Origin: a bacterium
GTDB lineage: Bacteria; Patescibacteria; Dojkabacteria; JAKAPS01; JAJZLI01
Direction: 5' to 3'
Assembly (NCBI GenBank): GCA_021809565.1
Contig: JAJZKG010000016.1
Coordinates: forward strand, 1 to 11,628
DNA: 11,628 bases
Shown: positions 1 through 4,850 of the stretch, piece after piece
Layout of the letters: each line of letters starts with the position of its first letter
Position numbering within the stretch: position 1 is the first letter of the stretch
Position numbers and translations under genes: made by a program
Notes under the pieces: generated by a model
What the model saw: the letters and a program-made list of their open reading frames with translations, nothing else
Told to the model about the DNA's origin: nothing
The model's database searches: none

Positions 1-23
1 TTAAAGTTTTATTGAAAAATGCT

Positions 24-112
24 TGGAACAACTGGAACAACTGGAACAGAATTAGTAGTTTGTAGGCTCTACATATTATTGATTTTGTTCCAACTGTTCC
101 AACTGTTCCAGT
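24..112. repeat. 89-bp nested inverted-repeat element, copy 1
   Basis: Three 9-bp units carrying TGGAACA (24-50) face three inverted units carrying TGTTCCA (86-111). The spacer holds a small hairpin, TGTAG-GCT-CTACA. The whole 89 bp recurs in the same orientation at 9594-9682 with one mismatch (A at 82, G at 9652). This copy lies just past the stop of the 130-687 gene. Six spaced copies of one heptamer suggest a protein-binding site such as an operator, recombination site or origin-type iteron cluster. Which of these it is cannot be told from sequence. Confidence 0.9.
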
Positions 113-129
113 AATTTTTTATAAAGAAA

Positions 130-687
130 TTATTGATAATTTTCTTCGTCTGTATTCAGGTCTTTAACATTTTGTAATGCTTCGGCTTCATTTTTTTCAT
201 AATCCTCTTTTGAAATAAAATCGGATAATGCTGGTGTTAGTATAGTTAACGCCCCTTCCTGTTCTAATGTATTAGCTATAACACTACCTATATATTTACT
301 TAATAAACTGGCTCTTTCAGGTGTCATTCCCCTTAGTAATATTTCAGTATATATATTTTTATCTTCATATAATATATCATCACCAATCCAATAGCCTTTT
401 CCAGCCCACGTAGACGTACCACCTAAAACTTCGCTTATTTTAGCCATAATATCGGCTATAATATCGGGTGATACTTTTGTTCCGTCATTATAATATCTTG
501 GTATAAATAATTTAAGCATAAAATCCGTTGGAGCATCCTCTTTTATAAAATTTTTAAGTTTATCTGTAGATAATTTATTCTGAAAAATATTTGATGCCTT
601 TATTGCCATATCTTCATTAACAGTTTCAATTTCTTTTGAAGAAGGAATAATTTCCCAATGTCCATTAACTCTTTGATAATTTGCCAT
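130..687 (-). CDS. hypothetical protein, 185 aa, with GG-T-W / GYW core motif
   Basis: I do not recognise a named function. The soluble protein has a charged N-terminal helical part (about 20-55), a central segment reading FMLKLFIPRYYNDG (56-69), then GGTSTWAGKGYWIGDD (89-104), and a helical acidic C-terminus (150-185). The centre vaguely recalls small phage or plasmid domains with a strand, a helix, GG-T, then G-W; this is from memory and weak. The ATG at 687 is supported by a TATA-like element (TTATATAA on the coding strand) about 26-28 bases upstream, giving a leaderless transcript. It is the last of three leftward genes and ends 18 bp from inverted-repeat copy 1. No membrane segment is visible. 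Confidence 0.8.
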   Translation of the reverse strand: MANYQRVNGHWEIIPSSKEIETVNEDMAIKASNIFQNKLSTDKLKNFIKEDAPTDFMLKLFIPRYYNDGTKVSPDIIADIMAKISEVLGGTSTWAGKGYWIGDDILYEDKNIYTEILLRGMTPERASLLSKYIGSVIANTLEQEGALTILTPALSDFISKEDYEKNEAEALQNVKDLNTDEENYQ

Positions 688-715
688 AGGTAAGTATTAT
701 ATTGTTATATAAAAA
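688..715 (-). promoter_or_regulatory. TATA promoter of the 130-687 gene
   Basis: The coding strand reads TTTTTATATAAC around 704-715, placing a TATA box about 26-28 bases before the ATG. No ribosome binding site lies between, so the mRNA is predicted to start at or next to the ATG. Confidence 0.55.
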
Positions 716-724
716 TAGTTAGTT

Positions 725-991
725 TTAAAAGATATTATCAACTTGGTCTTTTAAAAAGTTTCTAATATTATCAAGCTGTCGAAATGTTATATTACGATAT
801 ACAGGTCTTTCTTTAATTGCCTTAATCATACTCTGGAATTTTTCATTGTCTTCAACTCCCAGTTCTTTCGCCAACTTAATATATGGTAAAACATCGGTTT
901 CAAATCCGAGATTTTCTTCATAGTCTGTTGCATAATTTGTATCTTCCAATGTATCCAGCCTTGCAAGTGCTTCTGCTTTTGTTATTGCCAT
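725..991 (-). CDS. hypothetical helical protein, 88 aa
   Basis: This small, soluble, almost entirely helical protein starts MAITKAEALARLDTLEDTNY and ends in a basic/hydrophobic helix, RQLDNIRNFLKDQVDNIF. No family is recognised. The reading frame is open to a GTG at 1009. I choose the ATG at 991 because an AT-rich TATA-like stretch (about 1011-1019) lies the usual 28 bases upstream, as in neighbouring genes; a start at 1009 would leave no room for a promoter. It is the middle of three leftward genes (gaps of 37 and 31 bp), each apparently with its own weak promoter. The helical composition suggests a protein-protein or DNA-binding accessory role, but nothing specific can be claimed. Confidence 0.75.
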   Translation of the reverse strand: MAITKAEALARLDTLEDTNYATDYEENLGFETDVLPYIKLAKELGVEDNEKFQSMIKAIKERPVYRNITFRQLDNIRNFLKDQVDNIF

Positions 992-1022
992 ACTACAATA
1001 TCTTATCACACTATTTAACTTT

Positions 1023-1238
1023 TTACTTTTTGTACATCATTTTATGTAAAATAACAGATTGCTTTGCCAATAATTCAAACATACCAATCAAATCCTGTGT
1101 GTTAGGATAAAATTCGGATAAAAGTACAGGTATGGAGTGCATATATTCTTTATTGTTAATTTTGAATTTAGATAAGATATCTTGTATTTTCTTTGCATCG
1201 TCAAGCACTTCTTTAATTTCTTGTTTTGCATCTACCAT
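1023..1238 (-). CDS. hypothetical coiled-coil-like protein, 71 aa
   Basis: This 71-aa helical protein begins with a heptad-like segment, AKQEIKEVLDDAKKIQDIL, and ends MFELLAKQSVILHKMMYKK. It has no cysteines, signal peptide or clear membrane helix, and no family is recognised. The ATG at 1238 has TTATAAA-type sequence on the coding strand about 28 bases upstream (1257-1266), matching the leaderless pattern seen across the window. It is divergent from the pentapeptide-repeat gene starting at 1322, with an 83-bp promoter region between them. Its stop is 31 bp from the next leftward start. Confidence 0.72.
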   Translation of the reverse strand: MVDAKQEIKEVLDDAKKIQDILSKFKINNKEYMHSIPVLLSEFYPNTQDLIGMFELLAKQSVILHKMMYKK

Positions 1239-1266
1239 AATTCTTTATTGTTTAACATTATAAAAA
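1239..1266 (-). promoter_or_regulatory. TATA promoter of the 1023-1238 gene
   Basis: A TATA-like stretch at 1257-1266 (TTTTTATAATG on the coding strand) lies about 28 bases before the ATG. With the rightward promoter at 1287 it forms a compact divergent control region. Confidence 0.5.
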
Positions 1267-1278
1267 TACTTAATACAA

Positions 1279-1321
1279 AAACAAGATTTATATATTCCTT
1301 ATAAATATACATTTGATACGA
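1279..1321 (+). promoter_or_regulatory. Array-type promoter of the first pentapeptide-repeat gene
   Basis: TTTATATATT begins at 1287, exactly 35 bases before the ATG at 1322. The start region ATACATTTGATACGAATGG matches the array consensus. The upstream CATAACAAC block of the other cassettes is missing here. The in-frame TTG at 1313 falls at or before the predicted transcript start, so the ATG is preferred. Confidence 0.75.
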
Positions 1322-1984
1322 ATGGAAATAAGAGGATATAAAATAGAACCTAATGCAGACCTTAGATATGCAGACCTTGCTGGTGCAGACCTTTGCAATG
1401 CAGACCTTACTGGTGCAAACTTTACTGGTGCAAACTTTACTGGTGCAAACCTTACTGGTGCAGACCTTAGTTATGCATATCTTAGCGGTGTAGACCTTAG
1501 TTATGCATATCTTAGCGGTGTAGACCTTAAAAATGCAGACCTTAGCGGTGCAGACCTTACTGGTACAGACCTTAGCCGTGCAGACCTTTGCAATGCAGAC
1601 CTTACTGGTGCAGACCTTAGCCGTGCAGACCTTAGAAATGCAGACCTTAAAGGCGTAAACCTTAGAAATGCAGACCTTAATGGTGCAAACCTTGAAGATG
1701 CAGACCTTGCAAATGCAAATCTTACCAATGCAGACCTTAGAAATGCAAACCTTATATATACAAACCTTAGTAATGCAACGCTTTTCAATGTAAAGCTTAC
1801 CAATGCAAACCTAAGCTATGCACTACTTATTAATACAGACCTTAGAAATGCAGACCTTAGCTTTGCAAGCCTTTATAGTACAAATCTTATTAAGGCAGAT
1901 TTCAGTGGTGCGAATATTAATAATGCAGATTTTTATAATGTAATAATACAACTTTATAATAAAATATTTTATCTTCATAATTAA
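1322..1984 (+). CDS. Pentapeptide-repeat protein, 220 aa
   Basis: After a 10-residue leader (MEIRGYKIEP) the protein is about 39 tandem A(D/N)LXX units from residue 12 to about 206, then a short tail ending FYLHN. Such repeats fold into a right-handed square beta-helix, four units per turn, so this would be a rod of nearly ten turns. Some family members (MfpA, Qnr) mimic DNA and bind gyrase; many have no known role, so a DNA-mimic function is possible but unproven. The DNA is a 15-bp tandem repeat and includes a 30-bp duplication at 1471-1500/1501-1530 with one mismatch. Head and tail match the shorter protein at 7106-7468, making the two length-variant paralogues. It is the outermost gene of the rightward array. 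Confidence 0.93.
   Translation: MEIRGYKIEPNADLRYADLAGADLCNADLTGANFTGANFTGANLTGADLSYAYLSGVDLSYAYLSGVDLKNADLSGADLTGTDLSRADLCNADLTGADLSRADLRNADLKGVNLRNADLNGANLEDADLANANLTNADLRNANLIYTNLSNATLFNVKLTNANLSYALLINTDLRNADLSFASLYSTNLIKADFSGANINNADFYNVIIQLYNKIFYLHN
1471..1530 (+). repeat. 30-bp tandem duplication inside the pentapeptide gene
   Basis: Bases 1471-1500 and 1501-1530 match at 29 of 30 positions and encode two copies of a two-pentapeptide block (YAYLSGVDLS, then YAYLSGVDLK). Because it is in phase with the 15-bp period, it looks like recent slippage or unequal crossing-over that changed the rod length by two units. Confidence 0.85.
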
Positions 1985-1990
1985 TTTTTC

Positions 1991-2028
1991 CATAACAACT
2001 TTTATATACTTTTTACCAATATTGTTTT
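1991..2028 (+). promoter_or_regulatory. CATAACAAC/TTTATATAC promoter, 28-base spacing
   Basis: CATAACAAC (1991-1999) abuts TTTATATAC (2001-2009). The first T of the TATA box lies 28 bases before the ATG at 2029, so the transcript should be leaderless. It shares the upstream block of the array promoters but lacks their ATTGATAAAA leader. A five-T run (1985-1989) just upstream may end the preceding transcript. Confidence 0.75.
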
Positions 2029-2295
2029 ATGACAGATATAACATTAGTATCGGTGAGAGATATATTAGCAATAATAAATTCCGATGTGGAAATGGAATTT
2101 GAAGGATATTATAAATATTCTTTTACATATGTAGGTAAATTTGTGTATAACAATGAGGAATATACTATAAAACATTCATTTGGTGGATATCCTGATGATA
2201 TATATAGAATATCATTGGATAAAAAAATGCTCTTATCCGAATTAATAGAATATGGAGATGAAGAGAGCGATTTTACACATATTACAAAATCTTAA
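2029..2295 (+). CDS. Small YYKY/FGG-DDIYR family protein, 88 aa
   Basis: This is an orphan family with a second member in the window at 8535-8825. Shared blocks are YYKYSFTY (27-34 here; YYKYMFTY there) and FGGYPDDIYRISL (51-63; FGGTDDIYRVKL there). The pattern, a helical N-terminus, three or four beta strands and a charged end, suggests a small alpha/beta domain. The acidic DD plus Y-R signature could mark a binding surface; no catalytic motif can be named. The ATG is fixed by the TATA box 28 bases upstream. It sits second in the rightward array, and finding one paralogue in the array and one in the flanking core region hints at movement between them. Confidence 0.85.
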   Translation: MTDITLVSVRDILAIINSDVEMEFEGYYKYSFTYVGKFVYNNEEYTIKHSFGGYPDDIYRISLDKKMLLSELIEYGDEESDFTHITKS

Positions 2296-2301
2296 TCTTA
2301 G

Positions 2302-2346
2302 CATAACAAACTTTATATACTTTTTTGGAATATACATTTGATAGAA
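2302..2346 (+). promoter_or_regulatory. Array-type promoter, 35-base spacing
   Basis: CATAACAAA, TTTATATAC (2312-2320), a T-run and ATACATTTGATAGAAATG occur in the array order, with TATA to ATG exactly 35 bases. The predicted transcript start is near the G of TTGATA, leaving about a 7-base leader. Confidence 0.8.
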
Positions 2347-2718
2347 ATGTGGAAATTTAAAGAATTGAGATTGATAGAAAGATATGGATTTCCTGACGGA
2401 GATTTTGCAGTATTTGAAGAAACAAAAAAGGGAAAGAAAACAGGTAATGAAATAACAACTCCTGCATATATACATAATACATCTGGGAGTGACTTTATGC
2501 ACGCTATGGGAGCAAACAGTCCAGTTGATTATCTAAAACTGAAAGGTAGAAAGGTAACAATAAACAGAGATATCGATGAAACCGATGAATTTTCTGCCGT
2601 TATAAAAATAACTATGAAAGGTATAGACGGACAACCCCACGTTTTCGCTTTTTTTATAGATGAGATTGAAGAAGATTGGGATACAGACTATGCAAAAGCC
2701 TGTTCTACTTCAATCTGA
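2347..2718 (+). CDS. Hypothetical protein, 123 aa
   Basis: The product is soluble, with an N-terminal segment WKFKELRLIERYGFPDGDF, a polar middle (HNTSGSDFMHAMGANS, about 47-62) and a beta-rich acidic C-terminal half (ITMKGIDGQPHVFAFFIDE, then an acidic stretch). No family is recognised. The WKFKELRLIERYGFPDGDFAVFE stretch reads like strand-turn-strand sequence of a small beta domain. The in-frame TTG at 2338 is rejected because the array promoter places the transcript start after it. This is the third cassette of the rightward array, with its own promoter and 17 bp from its stop to the next TATA box, so it is expected to be transcribed alone. Confidence 0.82.
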   Translation: MWKFKELRLIERYGFPDGDFAVFEETKKGKKTGNEITTPAYIHNTSGSDFMHAMGANSPVDYLKLKGRKVTINRDIDETDEFSAVIKITMKGIDGQPHVFAFFIDEIEEDWDTDYAKACSTSI

Positions 2719-2728
2719 TTTTTACTAA

Positions 2729-2770
2729 CATAATCTTTATATACCTTTTTTAGATATACAATTGATAAAA
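2729..2770 (+). promoter_or_regulatory. Array-type promoter, 35-base spacing
   Basis: CATAATC, TTTATATACC (from 2736), a T-run and ATACAATTGATAAAAATGG occur in array order, with 35 bases from TATA to the ATG at 2771. This promoter is what reveals the short zinc-ribbon gene downstream. Confidence 0.78.
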
Positions 2771-2929
2771 ATGGAAATAGAAAAAAAACTATGGTATATA
2801 AATAAATGCCCCGATTGTACTCCTGCATTGCTTGAGAAAATGCCAGATAAAGTTAAACAGATGTCCGATGATTATCTATATGTCTGTCTTAGTTGTGGAT
2901 TTTCTTTTACAACAGAAGATTACCAATAA
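2771..2929 (+). CDS. Small zinc-ribbon protein, 52 aa
   Basis: Reading from the ATG at 2771 gives 52 residues beginning MEIEKKLWYINKCPDC and ending TEDYQ before TAA. Two CXXC pairs (C13-C16 in CPDC and C39-C42 in CLSCG), 22 residues apart, form a classic zinc-ribbon pattern, probably one Zn(II). Proteins of this size and pattern occur widely in archaea and their viruses and can bind DNA, RNA or a partner; the specific role is unknown. An array promoter with exact 35-base spacing and a seven-T run after the stop mark it as a complete transcription unit. The last coding bases are duplicated at 3197-3218, beyond the next gene. Confidence 0.85.
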   Translation: MEIEKKLWYINKCPDCTPALLEKMPDKVKQMSDDYLYVCLSCGFSFTTEDYQ

Positions 2930-2933
2930 TTTT
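2912..2933 (+). repeat. 22-bp direct repeat, copy 1 (gene end)
   Basis: These 22 bases (ACAGAAGATTACC to TAATTTT) are the end of the zinc-ribbon gene plus its stop and T-run. They recur without mismatch at 3197-3218, so the 3004-3186 gene is bracketed by direct repeats. Confidence 0.9.
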
Positions 2934-2936
2934 TTT
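2930..2936 (+). terminator. T-run after zinc-ribbon gene
   Basis: Seven consecutive Ts directly follow the TAA of the zinc-ribbon gene, the usual form of an intrinsic archaeal terminator, which needs a U-rich tract but no hairpin. Confidence 0.5.
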
Positions 2937-2960
2937 GATAACCATATATCAATCATATGT

Positions 2961-3003
2961 TAATTATTATTATATACTTATTCAGGATTACTGTATGATA
3001 ACA
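2961..3003 (+). promoter_or_regulatory. Divergent version of array promoter
   Basis: TTATATAC (2970-2977) takes the TATA position. TGATAACAATG aligns with the TTGATAAAAATG start region, giving 35 bases to the ATG at 3004 and 26 to the ATG at 2995. CATAACAAC is absent. This promoter is the most degenerate of the rightward array. Confidence 0.55.
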
Positions 3004-3186
3004 ATGTATAAAGCAAATAAGAAAGCAAAAAGTGACGATGTAGAAGTGCGTGTTACTTTAGTTTTATCCTATGGTCAGTCTGGTGTGTCTAATTGGAAAT
3101 ATGAAGAAATAGTACAGGACACAATAGATAGTTTTTTATTTTCTAAAAAAGATAGTATTGTAGATATTGAAGTAATTGAAAACTAA
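3004..3186 (+). CDS. Hypothetical protein, 60 aa
   Basis: The product is short and soluble, basic at the start (MYKANKKAKSDD) and then beta-like (VEVRVTLVLSYGQSG), with a C-terminal helix and strand (YEEIVQDTIDSFLF, SIVDIEVIEN). No family is recognised. Two in-frame ATGs are possible: 2995 (adding MIT; 26 bases from TATA) and 3004 (35 bases). I choose 3004 by alignment with the other array starts, with moderate certainty. The frame is also open further upstream, but that part overlaps the zinc-ribbon gene and promoter and is not coding. The gene is bracketed by a perfect 22-bp direct repeat and has the least typical promoter of its array, so it may be a later insertion. Confidence 0.7.
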   Translation: MYKANKKAKSDDVEVRVTLVLSYGQSGVSNWKYEEIVQDTIDSFLFSKKDSIVDIEVIEN

Positions 3187-3196
3187 AGTTTATACG

Positions 3197-3218
3197 ACAG
3201 AAGATTACCAATAATTTT
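3197..3218 (+). repeat. 22-bp direct repeat, copy 2 (non-coding remnant)
   Basis: This is identical to 2912-2933. Here it is not part of a gene, although read in the old frame it still gives TEDYQ and a stop. It is thus a fossil of a zinc-ribbon gene end sitting in front of the next cassette promoter. Confidence 0.9.
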
Positions 3219-3220
3219 CT

Positions 3221-3265
3221 CATAACAACTTTTATATACTTTTTTTAGATATACAATTGATAAAA
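3221..3265 (+). promoter_or_regulatory. Array-type promoter, consensus copy
   Basis: CATAACAAC (3221-3229), TTTATATAC (3231-3239), T-run, then ATACAATTGATAAAAATGG, 35 bases from TATA to ATG. It is close to the consensus of all array promoters on both strands. Confidence 0.85.
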
Positions 3266-3532
3266 ATGGGATATAGCTATAGTGAGAAAGAATTTGCACG
3301 GTTAAATGCTATGCAGAAAAAAGAAAGTAGGCTCTTAGAAATGTACATAGACGGATATTCATTTAATGGTAAATATATATTTCTTGTTTCAGATAATAAG
3401 ATGCCTAAGTGGAATGTTACCGATGTAAAATATTGGGAATTAGATAGAAGCTGGTCAATAGAATTTAGGAGTTTTAAGTCCGCATATGAGTTTTGTTTAA
3501 CTCATAATGAGGAAATAACTCCACAAAATTAA
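3266..3532 (+). CDS. Hypothetical protein, 88 aa
   Basis: A helical N-terminus rich in charged residues (YSEKEFARLNAMQKKESRLLEM) is followed by a beta-like aromatic segment (YIDGYSFNGKYIFLVSDNKMP) and WNVTDVKYWELDRSWSIEFRSF, then a helix with one cysteine. The tryptophan and tyrosine content is high for its size. No family is recognised. The start is set by a near-consensus array promoter; the in-frame TTG at 3257 is upstream of the expected transcript start. It is the last gene of the rightward array and its stop codon overlaps that of the opposing 3529-3819 gene by two bases, leaving no spacer between convergent units. Confidence 0.82.
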   Translation: MGYSYSEKEFARLNAMQKKESRLLEMYIDGYSFNGKYIFLVSDNKMPKWNVTDVKYWELDRSWSIEFRSFKSAYEFCLTHNEEITPQN

Positions 3533-3819
3533 TCAGTATCTAATTTATCTTTTAATTTGTCAATTAATATTTTATTAGTTTTTAAAAGTTGATTATATTT
3601 TTCACGTAATAGTGCTAATTCGTTTTGTATTTCAGGATTAATATTTTTTCCATTAGACATTTCCAATAACACCCTTTTAATTTCCGATGAACCCCCGAAA
3701 TATTCCATTACCTTATTATACTCATCTAAACCGTATGTTATCGTTATTCCCTTATGCACTGTCCTATATCTATAATATGACGGTGGATAATGTTTTTCTT
3801 CAACCATATTTTTCACCAT
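3529..3819 (-). CDS. Probable ribbon-helix-helix DNA-binding protein with coiled-coil tail, 96 aa
   Basis: A basic aromatic N-terminal arm (HYPPSYYRYRTVHK, 10-23) leads into a strand GITITYGL (24-31), helix DEYNKVMEYFG (32-42), a GGSS turn (42-45) and helix EIKRVLLEMSNG (46-57). That is the strand-helix-turn-helix order of ribbon-helix-helix (MetJ/Arc/CopG-type) domains, which dimerise and place the strand in the DNA major groove. Residues 62-93 form a leucine-rich heptad helix, suggesting oligomerisation. The TATA element at 3835-3845 overlaps an iteron (3840-3852), as expected for autorepression. Facing an iteron field, it may act like ParR- or CopG-type proteins in partition or copy control. 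The fold call is by eye; the role is inferred. An ATG at 3807 is an alternative start. Confidence 0.7.
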   Translation of the reverse strand: MVKNMVEEKHYPPSYYRYRTVHKGITITYGLDEYNKVMEYFGGSSEIKRVLLEMSNGKNINPEIQNELALLREKYNQLLKTNKILIDKLKDKLDTD

Positions 3820-3852
3820 TTTTTTATCATTTATCTATATATTTTGATATGT
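3820..3852 (-). promoter_or_regulatory. Iteron-overlapped promoter of the ribbon-helix-helix gene
   Basis: On the coding strand AAAATATATAG (3845 down to 3835) is the TATA-like element, about 26 bases before the ATG at 3819. The first iteron (3840-3852) covers its upstream half, so a protein bound there would block TATA-binding protein. Confidence 0.5.
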
Positions 3853-3855
3853 CAT

Positions 3856-3889
3856 TACATATGTAAATATTATATTTTGATATGTAAAT
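3856..3889 (+). repeat. 34-bp direct repeat, copy 1
   Basis: TACATATGTAAATATTATA leads into a full iteron and then AAAT. The identical 34 bases recur at 3971-4004. The unit holds the small palindrome ACATATGT plus one iteron, so a bound complex may span both. Confidence 0.92.
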
Positions 3890-3970
3890 ATCTCATTTCT
3901 TTAAGGGATATAAACCCTTGAGTATTTTTTTATTGATTTATTTTTACAGTTAAAACACTTCAAAAATAAA

Positions 3971-4004
3971 TACATATGTAAATATTATATTTTGATATGT
4001 AAAT
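3971..4004 (+). repeat. 34-bp direct repeat, copy 2
   Basis: Perfect copy of 3856-3889, 115 bp downstream. Confidence 0.92.
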
Positions 4005-4063
4005 CCATATACCCGCATTAGTTTTTTAACGATATTTTGATTTTCCACAATAATAGAAAACTG

Positions 4064-4085
4064 TCAAAATACATATGTATTTTGA
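4064..4085. repeat. 22-bp perfect palindrome on the iteron
   Basis: Half-site TCAAAATACAT (4064-4074) is followed directly by its exact complement ATGTATTTTGA (4075-4085). It joins two iteron halves head to head and then runs into another full iteron (4078-4090), making this the densest site of the region. Confidence 0.92.
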
Positions 4086-4227
4086 TATGTATTTTAATAT
4101 GTATTTAATAGTCTTAGTATATGCTCTGTTATCCTATTTTGATATGTAAATATCACGCTCTTTAACCATATATAAACTCTTAAAGAATTTTCAAGGTCAA
4201 AATAAAATACATATCACTTGAATATTG

Positions 4228-4278
4228 CCAGTATATTCCCAGCATATCAAAAAACTAATGCTGGTATATGGCTTTGCA
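4228..4278. repeat. Hairpin cluster CCAGCAT/ATGCTGG
   Basis: CCAGCAT (4239-4245) pairs with ATGCTGG (4258-4264) around a 12-base loop. Outer GCCA (4228) and TGGC (4269-4272) extend it imperfectly, and GGTAT (4263-4267) can alternatively pair with ATACC (4278-4282). It lies between iterons five and six and could be a cruciform or origin hairpin. Confidence 0.65.
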
Positions 4279-4360
4279 TACCAATTTACATATCAAAATA
4301 CATAGGCATTTTTTCTAATATTTACTATAGTCATTTTTTAGGTTTTAAAATTGATTATAA

Positions 4361-4379
4361 AGTTTAAAAATTTTAAACT
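4361..4379. repeat. 19-bp palindrome AGTTTAAAA-A-TTTTAAACT
   Basis: Perfect nine-base arms around one A, made only of A/T apart from the ends. It is easily melted and may be an unwinding element, but AT-rich palindromes also arise by chance. Confidence 0.7.
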
Positions 4380-4435
4380 ATGCTTCAAAAGTTATAAGTC
4401 GTATAATTTCAAAATTAAAGATGCTAATTACCGTT

Positions 4436-4462
4436 TAATACGGTTAGAAATTATCCGTATTA
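4436..4462. repeat. Hairpin TAATACGG/CCGTATTA
   Basis: Eight-base perfect arms at 4436-4443 and 4455-4462 around an 11-base loop, in a stretch without other features. The overlapping ACCGT/ACGGT pair (4430-4444) offers an alternative stem. Confidence 0.65.
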
Positions 4463-4529
4463 GTAGTGTTTAGTATATTTTATCATTAAAAGTACTCACA
4501 TAGTCTTAAATCAATTCTAAATTGGTCAT

Positions 4530-4550
4530 AAATAAAAATAAAGAAAAAAA
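4530..4550 (-). terminator. T-rich tract after the 4551-4850 gene
   Basis: On the coding strand the TAA is followed by TTTTTTTCTTTATTTTTATT, a strong U-rich tract of the type that ends archaeal transcription. It would stop leftward array transcription before it enters the iteron region. Confidence 0.6.
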
Positions 4551-4850
4551 TTATTTGAATGCTATAAAATCAACTGGTACATTGATAAATGCTATTTTCC
4601 GTATTGCTGAAAATTCCATTGTACCGATTGTATGTTTACTCCCCGTTCTAAAATATAGACATTTACCGTCACTTCTGATATTGGTAATATCCCAGAATTG
4701 TATTGCGTGATTGATTACTACTGTACCAATAGGCATAATTTCTGTCTCAAACACAAATTTTCCATCTTTCACACACACACTTTTTCGGTCAATACCAATA
4801 GAGTTTTCCAGTTTATCATACAATATCAAATTTTTTTCATCTGTTCTCAT
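4551..4850 (-). CDS. Hypothetical beta-rich protein, 99 aa
   Basis: The sequence alternates hydrophobic and polar residues and looks mostly beta: NLILYDKLENSIGI, SVCVKDGKFVFETEIMP, GTVVINHAIQFWDITNIR, CLYFRTGSKHTIGTMEF. Two cysteines are well separated and do not form a metal motif. No family is recognised; a small beta barrel or sandwich is a reasonable guess. The ATG at 4850 is 35 bases from the TATA box; the in-frame TTG nine bases upstream precedes the expected transcript start. It is the innermost gene of the leftward array, with a T-rich terminator between it and the iteron region. Confidence 0.82.
   Translation of the reverse strand: MRTDEKNLILYDKLENSIGIDRKSVCVKDGKFVFETEIMPIGTVVINHAIQFWDITNIRSDGKCLYFRTGSKHTIGTMEFSAIRKIAFINVPVDFIAFK

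Larger units (their letters stand above)
3840..4300. repeat. Iteron array, six exact 13-mers TATTTTGATATGT
   Basis: Exact copies stand at 3840-3852, 3873-3885, 3988-4000, 4078-4090 and 4135-4147 on the plus strand and 4288-4300 on the minus strand. TATTTTAATATGT at 4090-4102 has one mismatch, and 4033-4045 is a weaker relic. Several are followed by AAAT. The spacing is irregular (20 to about 140 bp), unlike a CRISPR array, and is typical of binding sites for a replication or partition protein. Confidence 0.9.
3820..4550. other. Non-coding iteron region, candidate origin or partition site
   Basis: No convincing gene lies in these 731 bases, which are very AT-rich. They contain six exact TATTTTGATATGT sites, a 34-bp perfect direct repeat, a 22-bp perfect palindrome, a longer duplicated block with CTTTAA and TATAAA, and several hairpins. 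The combination of iterons, palindromes, AT-rich stretches and a neighbouring DNA-binding protein gene is typical of plasmid and viral replication origins or centromere sites. No initiator gene is recognised in the window, so the role stays inferred. Confidence 0.6.

Noticed and set aside
1..23. End of a leftward gene at the window edge (TTA at 1-3)
   Set aside because: Too short to judge; no promoter or frame can be tested.
883..1110. Rightward frame with hydrophobic stretches, apparent membrane protein
   Set aside because: Crosses two opposing genes with good starts; the hydrophobicity comes from antisense of AT-rich helical genes.
1313..1321. TTG starts nine bases upstream of many array ATGs (giving MI-x-M)
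   Set aside because: The TTG is part of the conserved initiator ATTGATA; the predicted transcript begins inside or after it, so the ATG is the start.
1501..1803. Antisense open frame (100 aa, rich in R/S/A) across the pentapeptide gene
   Set aside because: Its periodic sequence is the mirror of the 15-bp repeat on the coding strand; no promoter and no plausible protein.
3840..4300. CRISPR array
   Set aside because: Repeats are 13 bp with irregular spacing and one inverted copy; no regular spacers and no adaptation genes apart from a distant Cas4-like viral nuclease.
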